Shown: positions 8,673 to 15,117 of the stretch, in pieces
How the letters are laid out: every line of letters begins with the position of its first letter
Position numbering within the stretch: position 1 is the stretch's first letter
NCBI GenBank assembly: GCA_017411125.1
Contig: JAFPNP010000025.1
Location: 1 to 19,588, forward strand
DNA from: Kiritimatiellia bacterium
GTDB taxonomy: Bacteria > Verrucomicrobiota > Kiritimatiellia > RFP12 > UBA1067
Length of the DNA stretch: 19,588 nt
Reading direction: 5' to 3'
Program-made: the position numbers and the translations under genes
Notes under the pieces: model-generated
What the model was told of the DNA's origin: nothing
What the model saw: only the letters and a program-made list of their open reading frames with translations
The model's database searches: none

Positions 8673-9769
8673 CGCCGCTTCTTCATCAGTTCCGCTATGC
8701 GCTTGCGCAGCGCAGCAATCATTTTATCCGGGTCGTCCAGCGCCTTTACGGAGTCTTCGAGCGGGCACAATCCAGTACGGTCTCGATTGAGTATCTTCGG
8801 AACAATTGCGCGGGCGGAAGCCTTGACGCCCTTCGCGGCAAGAAACGCCTTCGCCGGCTCGCTCATAAGCAATCCGTACACCTGCGCGGCCCCGCCGTGC
8901 AGCGCAATCGCCGCGGCGGCACGACCAACCACCTTGTCCACCACCAACGCACCCTTCAATACATCGGGACGCATGTCGTGCACCCGCAAAAGCGGCCTGA
9001 CGCCGGGACCGTTCGGCTCGGTGGCGACGATCACGCCGTCTTTGACTACGACAACGCCCGCGCCGCCGGACTCTATTATGCGCACAGCCTCGGCGATCAC
9101 GTCATCTTCGGACATCGGGCGCACTTCCCGGTGTGTCTCAAGACCTTCCACCGTCATCGCAGGCATCGGACGCGCCGGGCACAGATTCTCGCACGCGCCG
9201 CAACCGATGCACAGCGTCTTGTCCACGACAGGGATTTTCGGCGAGTTCTTGTCGTTCTCGTCCATCGGCACGCGGATAATCGCATGAACTGGACAGTGCG
9301 CCTCGCAAGCAGAGCAATTCACGTCCTCCGTCGCGGCAAGGCAGCGGTCGGAATGCCACACGGCCTGCCCGACATGTATCGTCTTCTTCTCCACAGGCGT
9401 GATGCGGCGTATCGCTCCCGCCGGGCACACTTCGCCGCATTTGGTACATTCGGGGCGGCAGTAGCCATTCTCGAAACCCATCTCCGGCTGCGAATGTCTC
9501 CGCCACGCCCTTGACGGGCGCAGCACGTTGTTGGGGCACACGTCGACGCACAGCTGGCATCCCACGCATCGCGTCGCGAAGTTGCGCTGTCCGCCGGCGC
9601 CTGGCGGCACTATGTGCGACTTGCGCTCCGGCACGCCGGGAGCCGTCACGTCGGCATATCCGCCATCCGTCAACTTGTTGTCGTCCAGCGCCTCCGCGCC
9701 CGTCGCGACGCCCAACGCGGCTCCAGTTCCCGCGGCGACGATGAACCCGCGTCTTGTCAACGTCTCCAT
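8669..9769 (-). CDS. NapG-like Tat-exported ferredoxin fused to a DUF1893 (TM1506-like) domain
   Basis: This 366-residue protein starts METLTRRGFI, a twin-arginine export motif followed by an Ala/Gly-rich hydrophobic stretch. Four [4Fe-4S] motifs follow: Cys68/71/74/78, Cys104/108/111/115, Cys143/152/155/159 and Cys187/190/193/197. Four clusters plus a Tat signal is the NapG arrangement, an electron carrier that takes electrons from quinol through NapH. From about 225 to 345 it carries a second domain that I recognise as DUF1893, by VVVKDGVIVA, DKVVGRAAAA and KILNRDRTGLCPLE. The DUF1893 structure TM1506 has a cytidine-deaminase-like fold with no established function. The frame stays open upstream to 10504. 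I chose the ATG at 9769 because it has AGGGAG upstream, gives the Tat motif at the N-terminus and overlaps the NapH-like gene by only 13 bp. The electron acceptor is unknown. Confidence 0.88.
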   Translation of the reverse strand: METLTRRGFIVAAGTGAALGVATGAEALDDNKLTDGGYADVTAPGVPERKSHIVPPGAGGQRNFATRCVGCQLCVDVCPNNVLRPSRAWRRHSQPEMGFENGYCRPECTKCGEVCPAGAIRRITPVEKKTIHVGQAVWHSDRCLAATEDVNCSACEAHCPVHAIIRVPMDENDKNSPKIPVVDKTLCIGCGACENLCPARPMPAMTVEGLETHREVRPMSEDDVIAEAVRIIESGGAGVVVVKDGVIVATEPNGPGVRPLLRVHDMRPDVLKGALVVDKVVGRAAAAIALHGGAAQVYGLLMSEPAKAFLAAKGVKASARAIVPKILNRDRTGLCPLEDSVKALDDPDKMIAALRKRIAELMKKRR

Positions 9770-10611
9770 TTTATCGCTCCCTTCGGACAAACTGCGGAAC
9801 AATCCATGCAACTCACGCACTTGGTATGGTCGATTTCCTTCGCGTCGATGCTGATGCAGTGCGCGCGGCATGTGCGCTCGCACATCCTGCAGCTCACGCA
9901 CGCCTTCTCGTCGATGCGCGGACGCAGCCACGCGAACTTCGACAGCGCGCCCAGCACGGTTCCGACCGGACAGACGGTATTGCACCACGCGCGTCCGCGC
10001 CACGCGGCAAGCACGACGACGATCGCAACCACCCCGCCGGCCAAGACGATGAACCCTGCGGCAGGAAACGCCACCTCCACCACGTGCGTAAAGGAAAGCC
10101 CCCTTCCGTCCGCCCAGTCCGCAAGCGACTGTGCAAACGGCGACGCCTTGACAAACGGAGTGATGCAAGCAGAAACGAAACGCCCGTATATCGCATAGGG
10201 GTCGAGCCATGCGAAATGCAGCCCGAGAAGCCCGCCTCCTGCGAAAACCAGCAGAAAACCTATGCGCGTCCAGCCCTGGACGACGGAAAGCCCGGCGCCG
10301 CACGGCTTCGCGCGCGACTTGAGGTCGCGACGCCGCCCGAACGTGACGAACCGCGCGAAGTCCTGCAATATGCCGAGCGGACACAGCACTGAACAATAGA
10401 CTCGCCCTGCCACGAGCGTGGACACGAGCAGCAACGCGAGCGCGACCGCGGACCCCGCGAGCACCGCAGGCATGAACTGCATTTCGCGCAACCACGAGAA
10501 CCATCCGGCGGCGACGCCGGTGAAGTCGAGAAACATCGCCGTGAAGGCGAGCAGAACGAACGACGCCAGCAACACGCGGACGGCGCGTATGACCTTGCCC
10601 ATGTTACGCAC
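9757..10611 (-). CDS. NapH-like membrane iron-sulfur protein
   Basis: The 284-residue product has four predicted membrane segments (about 9-31, 48-68, 117-137, 178-203). It has the two paired-cysteine motifs of the Fer4_5/NapH family, GRVYCSVLCPLG (Cys73, Cys77) and GRAWCNTVCPVG (Cys210, Cys214). The C-terminus holds two [4Fe-4S] motifs (Cys238/241/244/248 and Cys265/268/271/275). NapH proteins take electrons from the quinol pool at the inner membrane and hand them to a NapG-type ferredoxin; here that partner is the next gene. No napA, napB or napC is present. The start is GTG at 10611, with GGAGG 7 nt upstream; the ATG at 10602 would be 16 nt away. The gene overlaps the aldo/keto reductase by 8 bp. 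Related families such as CcoG-like or RnfB-associated proteins cannot be fully excluded. Confidence 0.88.
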   Translation of the reverse strand: MRNMGKVIRAVRVLLASFVLLAFTAMFLDFTGVAAGWFSWLREMQFMPAVLAGSAVALALLLVSTLVAGRVYCSVLCPLGILQDFARFVTFGRRRDLKSRAKPCGAGLSVVQGWTRIGFLLVFAGGGLLGLHFAWLDPYAIYGRFVSACITPFVKASPFAQSLADWADGRGLSFTHVVEVAFPAAGFIVLAGGVVAIVVVLAAWRGRAWCNTVCPVGTVLGALSKFAWLRPRIDEKACVSCRMCERTCRAHCISIDAKEIDHTKCVSCMDCSAVCPKGAIKWRR

Positions 10612-11938
10612 GACCGTTCCTCCTTAGTTTTTCGACAAAGAGATCCACCTTGCGGACCATTGCAGGTATTTCGATCCCCTGCGGACAATGCGGAGCGCAA
10701 CGCCCGCATCCGGTGCAGCGCTCCGCACGCCGCAGCCGCGGGAACGCACGCTCGTACTCCAGCAGGAAGCGCCTGCGTTTTGCGGCATACGACGGATCGT
10801 CCGGATCGTCCGGCAGCCGGTCGCCCACCAACGCATCTTCCCACAGGGCGAAGATGCCGGGGATGTCGATTCCGTAAGGACACGGCATGCAATAGTTGCA
10901 CGACGTGCATGGGATCGAATCGTCCGAAAGATACGCCTTTGCGGCACGCTCCAGAACGGCGAACTCCTTTTCCGAAAGCGGCTTCAGCGGGGAGTACGTC
11001 TTCACGTTCTCCTCTATGTGCTCCATGTACGTCATTCCACTCAGAACGGTGAGGATGCGCGGCTTCGATCCCGCAAAACGGAAAGACCACTTCGCCGGAG
11101 TAGCCTCCGGGTCATGAGGCGCGAGAATGCGCATCACGTGCGCATTCACCTTCGCGAGGCGTCCGCCGAGAAGCGGCTCCATGATGACGGCTGGAATGCC
11201 GCGCTCGTCAAGGAGGTTGTACAGCGTCTCGGCATTGACGTTGCGGGCGTTCACCTCCTTGGCGTGATGCCAGTCCACCCAGTTGAGCTGTATCTGGACG
11301 AAATCCCAATGCACCTTGCCGTGCATCGCCAGGGCATGGCGGAACACCGCCTCGTCGCCGTGAAACGAGAAGCCGAGGTTGCGGATGCGCCCGGCCTCTC
11401 GCTCCTTAAGCAGAAAGTCGAGCATGCCGTTGTCGATGAACCGCGAGTTGAACACCTTCATCGAATCCTTGCCGCCGCCGCCTATGGCGTGCAGGAGGTA
11501 GAAGTCGATATGGTCCGTGCGCAACAGGCGTCTGGACGTCTCGTACATCTTCTTCGACTCCGCCTGCGGCCATGTCGTCGGGCTGAAATTGGAGAGCTTC
11601 GTCGCCACCATCCACTTGTCGCGCGGATGCTTCGCCAGAGCGTCGCCGAGCACCTTCTCGCTCTCGCCGCGGCAATAGGCGGGCGACGTGTCGAAATAAT
11701 TCACTCCGTGCGCGATGCAGTAGTCTATATGCCGCTGGACCTGAACGGTGTCGATAGGAGCGTTCGAACCACCACGATACGTGTTCGCGTGGCTTCCGTC
11801 CACGGTCGGATAGCGCATCGCCCCGTAGCCGAGCAGACTCACCCGTTCGCCGTGAACGCCGGTGCGCATGGTCATGGCACACGGTTTCTCTGGCGCCGGC
11901 GCGTTCACCAGCGCGGCGAGGAAAGACCTTCTGTTCAT
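10604..11938 (-). CDS. Aldo/keto reductase with C-terminal ferredoxin-type clusters
   Basis: The 444-residue protein has an aldo/keto reductase barrel (about 25-310) with the catalytic tetrad Asp83, Tyr88, Lys114 and His150. A C-terminal iron-sulfur region follows: Cys344/347/350/353 with the short CxxCxxCxxCP spacing typical of this subgroup, and Cys408/411/414/418 with classic ferredoxin spacing. The subgroup probably moves electrons between a nicotinamide cofactor and iron-sulfur partners, but its substrates are mostly unknown. The N-terminus, MNRRSFLAALV, looks like a Tat signal, but the hydrophobic part is short and ends at about residue 13, so export is doubtful. I chose the ATG at 11938 because GGAG lies 8 nt upstream and the start overlaps the O-antigen ligase stop as ATGA. 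The longer open frame to 12247 would add an arginine-rich shadow. The NapH-like gene follows with an 8-bp overlap, suggesting a shared redox job. Confidence 0.9.
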   Translation of the reverse strand: MNRRSFLAALVNAPAPEKPCAMTMRTGVHGERVSLLGYGAMRYPTVDGSHANTYRGGSNAPIDTVQVQRHIDYCIAHGVNYFDTSPAYCRGESEKVLGDALAKHPRDKWMVATKLSNFSPTTWPQAESKKMYETSRRLLRTDHIDFYLLHAIGGGGKDSMKVFNSRFIDNGMLDFLLKEREAGRIRNLGFSFHGDEAVFRHALAMHGKVHWDFVQIQLNWVDWHHAKEVNARNVNAETLYNLLDERGIPAVIMEPLLGGRLAKVNAHVMRILAPHDPEATPAKWSFRFAGSKPRILTVLSGMTYMEHIEENVKTYSPLKPLSEKEFAVLERAAKAYLSDDSIPCTSCNYCMPCPYGIDIPGIFALWEDALVGDRLPDDPDDPSYAAKRRRFLLEYERAFPRLRRAERCTGCGRCAPHCPQGIEIPAMVRKVDLFVEKLRRNGRA

Positions 11939-13596
11939 CTGCGTTTCTCCAAGTTTTCCGGCATGTACCCGTCGGCGCACGCAAGAGCAGTGAAGAACAG
12001 CCCGAGCATAGCTCCAGAACGCATGGGGGCGTCGGCACATGCGTGGAAGACCACTGCGAAGCATCCGACCAAAGTCCAGAACACGCCGGGCGGGCAGCAG
12101 TATATGGCACGAGGGCTCGGGGGAGCGTTCTGCGGAGCGAGAAAACGCACGGCGCGGAGCAGCCGCCCCCAGTCGACGAACAACGACGTCACGAGACACA
12201 GGAATATTCCTGCAAGGCATCCGAAGCCCACTACGCCATGCTCGCACAGGAATTGAAGAAGGTCGTTGTGGACATTTGCCGCGCCCATGCAGGAAAAGCG
12301 CTTGACCTCGTCGTGGCTCAGTTTGTTTAGACTGAGATGCCTATATCCCCATCCGCCGCATCCAAACAAGGGATAATCCTTGAATATCTCCACGGCCACC
12401 CGGGAGTGCAGTTCGCTTTTCCCGGTCACGCGGTCCAGCATTCCGTCTGTCGTGATAGTTCCGAGTTCGTCCGCCACGGCGGCAATGCCTCTGGCGGCGG
12501 CGGAAGAATTCCCGTCAGGCGAGAACACCATCCCAATCACGACCAACAACACGGCGCCGCCGACGTTGTACGCCGCCCGCTTCATCTGGCGCACCCGGTC
12601 CCTGTGCGCGAAAAGCATCCGGCATATATGGTAGACGAAGGCCAGCGCGGCAATGCCCAGCGTCATGGATATCGCAGCCCGGCAGAAGGTGAACATGACG
12701 CCCAGGAAATTGATGAACACGGCGACAAGGGCGTAGTGGGCGCGGATGAAACGCACCAGGTTTCTCTGCCGCGACGTCTCGGTCTTGTGGCTGCCGCCGC
12801 CGTGGCGAATCTCGCTTTCGACATCCCTCATGTGCGTCATCCACACGCCGATTGAAAGCGCGAACGCCAGCATGAAATAGCAACCTGCCATGTTGGGATA
12901 TCCAAACGTGGCGAAAAAGGTGGGGTCCGGCTTGACGCCAGGCCTCCCGATGCTCGCGCCAAAAGCGGCGACATACGCGTCGAACTCCGCCTTGTCCCAT
13001 ATCATGACGAACTTCGCTCCCGTCCCCCTCTCTATGAAGCCGAACACCGCGAGCGCCGCCGCGTTCCACACAAGCATCTCGATGAGCAGTCGCTTTCCGC
13101 GCCGCAGAAGCGCGTGTCTGGCCGCAAGCATCGCGGTCAACGCGGGGAGAAACCACATCAACACGTCGAAATGCTGCTTGAGATTCATGCAGAACGGCGC
13201 ATACGGTATCGGAGGGTTGGGTGCCTTGTCGAGCAGAATCTCCGGCATCTGGTCCAGCTCGGACGGCGTGAGGCTGTTCAGTATGAGCCCGTAATCGCAC
13301 GTCGGGCACAAACCCTTGTTGAGAAAAGGTATGCCGAGCACGACGACGAGGAACAGCAACGCAAGAAAGAACACCGGATCCCGTCCCACGCTCCTCCAGC
13401 ACCGCTGCCTAGCCTGCACGGCGTCTTCGCCGGAATGACGCTGGGGAAAGCATATCAGCGTTTCGAACACAAGCGCCATCAGCCACGGGACAGTCGGCAC
13501 CATCATGTCTCCGAACACGCCGCCGCGTATCCACGCCAGCGCGGCGAGCGTCGGGAAAATCAGCAACACCGGTATCGATCGAAAGAATGCGTCCAT
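11935..13596 (-). CDS. O-antigen ligase/polymerase family membrane protein
   Basis: The 553-residue product is a polytopic membrane protein with about ten or more hydrophobic segments and one large loop (about 390-445) between them. That loop carries the marks of the Wzy_C/O-antigen ligase family: RVAVEIFKDYPLFGCGGWGY and ANVHNDLLQFLCEHGVVGFG, with His443 in the invariant HND. The family joins or polymerises lipid-linked glycans on the outer face of the inner membrane; ligase, polymerase and protein O-glycosylating members cannot be told apart from sequence alone. The ATG at 13596 has AAGGGG about 10 nt upstream. The gene begins 21 bp after ahcY and its stop overlaps the aldo/keto reductase start by 4 bp. 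No other glycan genes are nearby, which is unusual for this family. Confidence 0.85.
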   Translation of the reverse strand: MDAFFRSIPVLLIFPTLAALAWIRGGVFGDMMVPTVPWLMALVFETLICFPQRHSGEDAVQARQRCWRSVGRDPVFFLALLFLVVVLGIPFLNKGLCPTCDYGLILNSLTPSELDQMPEILLDKAPNPPIPYAPFCMNLKQHFDVLMWFLPALTAMLAARHALLRRGKRLLIEMLVWNAAALAVFGFIERGTGAKFVMIWDKAEFDAYVAAFGASIGRPGVKPDPTFFATFGYPNMAGCYFMLAFALSIGVWMTHMRDVESEIRHGGGSHKTETSRQRNLVRFIRAHYALVAVFINFLGVMFTFCRAAISMTLGIAALAFVYHICRMLFAHRDRVRQMKRAAYNVGGAVLLVVIGMVFSPDGNSSAAARGIAAVADELGTITTDGMLDRVTGKSELHSRVAVEIFKDYPLFGCGGWGYRHLSLNKLSHDEVKRFSCMGAANVHNDLLQFLCEHGVVGFGCLAGIFLCLVTSLFVDWGRLLRAVRFLAPQNAPPSPRAIYCCPPGVFWTLVGCFAVVFHACADAPMRSGAMLGLFFTALACADGYMPENLEKRR

Positions 13597-13617
13597 GGAT
13601 GCTCAACCCCTTAATGC

Positions 13618-15015
13618 TTAATAACGATAGTAGTCGGGCTTGTACGGCCCTTTCACGTCCACGCCGATGTAGTCCGCCTGGCGCTTGGTGAGTTTCGTCA
13701 GCTTCGCGCCGCAAGCGGCGAGATGGAGCCGGGCCACCTCCTCGTCAAGTTCCTTCGGAAGACGCTCCACATGCGGCGTCGCGGACGCCCGTTCCGACCA
13801 CAACTTCATCTGCGCGAGGCACTGGTTGGTGAAACTGCTCGACATCACGAACGCCGGATGTCCCGTCGCGCAGCCGAGGTTCACGAGACGCCCCTCCGCG
13901 AGAAGATATATGGAGTGCCCGTCGGGATACGTGAACATGTCCACCTGCGGCTTGATCGTGGTACGCTTCACGCCGGGCCAGGCCATGAGCCGTGCGACCT
14001 GTATCTCGTCGTCGAAATGGCCGATGTTGCACACGATCGCCTGATCGCGCATCTTCGCCATGTGCTCGGCGGTGATCACGTCGAGGTTCCCGGTGCAAGT
14101 GACGAACAGGTTGGCCCAGCCGAGGGCGTCCTCCACCGTTCCCACCTGGAAGCCGGCCATGCACGCCTGCAAGGCGCAGATCGGATCCGCTTCCGACACG
14201 CGCACGCGGCAGTGGTTCTCGCGCAGGCTCTCCGCGCATCCCTTGCCCACGTCGCCGTAGCCGCACACGAAAGCGTTCTTCCCTGCGAGCATCACGTCCA
14301 GCGCCCGCTTTATGCCGTCCACGAGCGACTCGCGGCATCCGTATATGTTGTCGAACTTGCTCTTGGTCACGCTGTCGTTCACGTTCACCGCCGGGAAGAG
14401 CAGCTTGCCCTCCTTCTCCAGCTGGTAGAGGCGATGCACGCCCGTCGTCGTCTCCTCCGAGACGCCCTTCACCTTGGCTGCTGCCTTCGAGAACCAGCGC
14501 GCATCCTTCTTCAACGTCCCGGCTATCACCCCGAAAAGCGCCTTTTGCTCGGCGGACTCCGGCTTGGCGATCACGGACGGGTCGTCCTCCGCCTCTACGC
14601 CGAGATGGAGCAGCAGCGTCGCATCTCCACCGTCGTCCACGATCAGGTCCGGCCCCGTGCCGTCTGGCCACGTCATCGCCATTTTCGTACACCACCAGTA
14701 TTCTTCGAGCGTCTCGCCCTTCCAGGCGAACACCGGCACCCCGGCCTTGGCGACCGCCGCGGCCGCCGCGTCGTTCGTGGAGAAAATGTTGCAGCTCGCC
14801 CAGCGCACGTCCGCGCCAAGCTCGCGCAGCGTCTCGATGAGAATCGCCGTCTCCACCGTCATGTGGAGCGAACCCGTCACGCGGGCGCCGGCGAGAGGCT
14901 TCTTCGGCCCGTATTTGGCGCGCACGGACATCAATCCAGGCATCTCGTGTTCTTCGAGCGTTATCGTCCTGCGGCCGAGACCGGCCAGCTTCATGTCTTT
15001 TACCTTATAGCGCAT
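13618..15015 (-). CDS. ahcY: Adenosylhomocysteinase
   Basis: The 465-residue protein is S-adenosylhomocysteine hydrolase, which splits S-adenosylhomocysteine into adenosine and homocysteine in the cytoplasm with a bound NAD. Visible marks are EMPGLM, GSLHMT, VDDGGDAT, NVNDSVTKSKFDNIYGCR (catalytic Lys and Asp), the NAD loop GYGDVGKG (252-259) and the C-terminal KPDYYRY that closes the active site of the partner subunit. It has the extra segment of about 40 residues after position 140 that is usual in many bacterial enzymes. The start at 15015 is supported because YKVKD aligns with the YKVAD near the N-terminus of family members. The -10 box is only 8 bp upstream, so the message is probably leaderless. 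An internal ATG at 14994 has a weak AAGG site but would remove conserved residues. Confidence 0.97.
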   Translation of the reverse strand: MRYKVKDMKLAGLGRRTITLEEHEMPGLMSVRAKYGPKKPLAGARVTGSLHMTVETAILIETLRELGADVRWASCNIFSTNDAAAAAVAKAGVPVFAWKGETLEEYWWCTKMAMTWPDGTGPDLIVDDGGDATLLLHLGVEAEDDPSVIAKPESAEQKALFGVIAGTLKKDARWFSKAAAKVKGVSEETTTGVHRLYQLEKEGKLLFPAVNVNDSVTKSKFDNIYGCRESLVDGIKRALDVMLAGKNAFVCGYGDVGKGCAESLRENHCRVRVSEADPICALQACMAGFQVGTVEDALGWANLFVTCTGNLDVITAEHMAKMRDQAIVCNIGHFDDEIQVARLMAWPGVKRTTIKPQVDMFTYPDGHSIYLLAEGRLVNLGCATGHPAFVMSSSFTNQCLAQMKLWSERASATPHVERLPKELDEEVARLHLAACGAKLTKLTKRQADYIGVDVKGPYKPDYYRY

Positions 15016-15023
15016 AGGGAGTT

Positions 15024-15032
15024 ATTATACCA
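15024..15032 (-). promoter_or_regulatory. Extended -10 promoter of ahcY (leaderless start)
   Basis: The minus strand reads TGGTATAAT, an extended -10 element (TGn plus a perfect TATAAT). The hexamer ends 8 bp before the ahcY ATG, so transcription should begin at about 15016-15018, within a few bases of the start codon. No clear -35 hexamer is seen, which fits an extended -10 promoter. Confidence 0.6.
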
Positions 15033-15072
15033 AACTTTTCCGAAGGTCTGGACATAAATGTTCATGAAAGTA

Positions 15073-15081
15073 TGGTATAAT
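15073..15081 (+). promoter_or_regulatory. Extended -10 promoter of the AICAR formyltransferase operon
   Basis: The plus strand reads TGGTATAAT, the same nine bases as the ahcY promoter on the opposite strand 41 bp away. The transcript would start near 15088, about 30 nt before the ATG at 15118, leaving room for the AAAGGA ribosome binding site. The -35 region is weak (TGGACA at a 21-bp distance). Confidence 0.6.
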
Positions 15082-15117
15082 TCTGTCCGTGTTTTCGGCA
15101 ACAAAGAAAGGAATGCA

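Noticed and set aside
9770..10504. Upstream extension of the ferredoxin-DUF1893 frame
   Set aside because: The extra part lies over the NapH-like gene in another frame, is Arg-rich and would bury the Tat motif; the internal ATG at 9769 has its own ribosome binding site.
11939..12247. Upstream extension of the aldo/keto reductase frame
   Set aside because: It overlaps the conserved end of the O-antigen ligase gene and reads as an Arg-rich shadow; the ATG at 11938 has a ribosome binding site and the usual 4-bp overlap.
10688..12256. Plus-strand open frame of 522 codons opposite the aldo/keto reductase
   Set aside because: Shadow of a gene with complete catalytic and iron-sulfur motifs; no domain or ribosome binding site supports it.
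15046..15053. 8-mer GTCTGGAC also found at 17716-17723, considered as a shared operator
   Set aside because: The two copies lie at different distances from their promoters, and an 8-mer repeat of this kind can arise by chance.
13723..15057. Plus-strand open frame of 444 codons opposite ahcY
   Set aside because: Antisense shadow of a conserved enzyme gene with no recognisable motif.
15016..15117. S-adenosylhomocysteine or other riboswitch ahead of ahcY
   Set aside because: The -10 box is 8 bp before the start codon, so no leader RNA exists to hold one; no conserved riboswitch pattern is seen.
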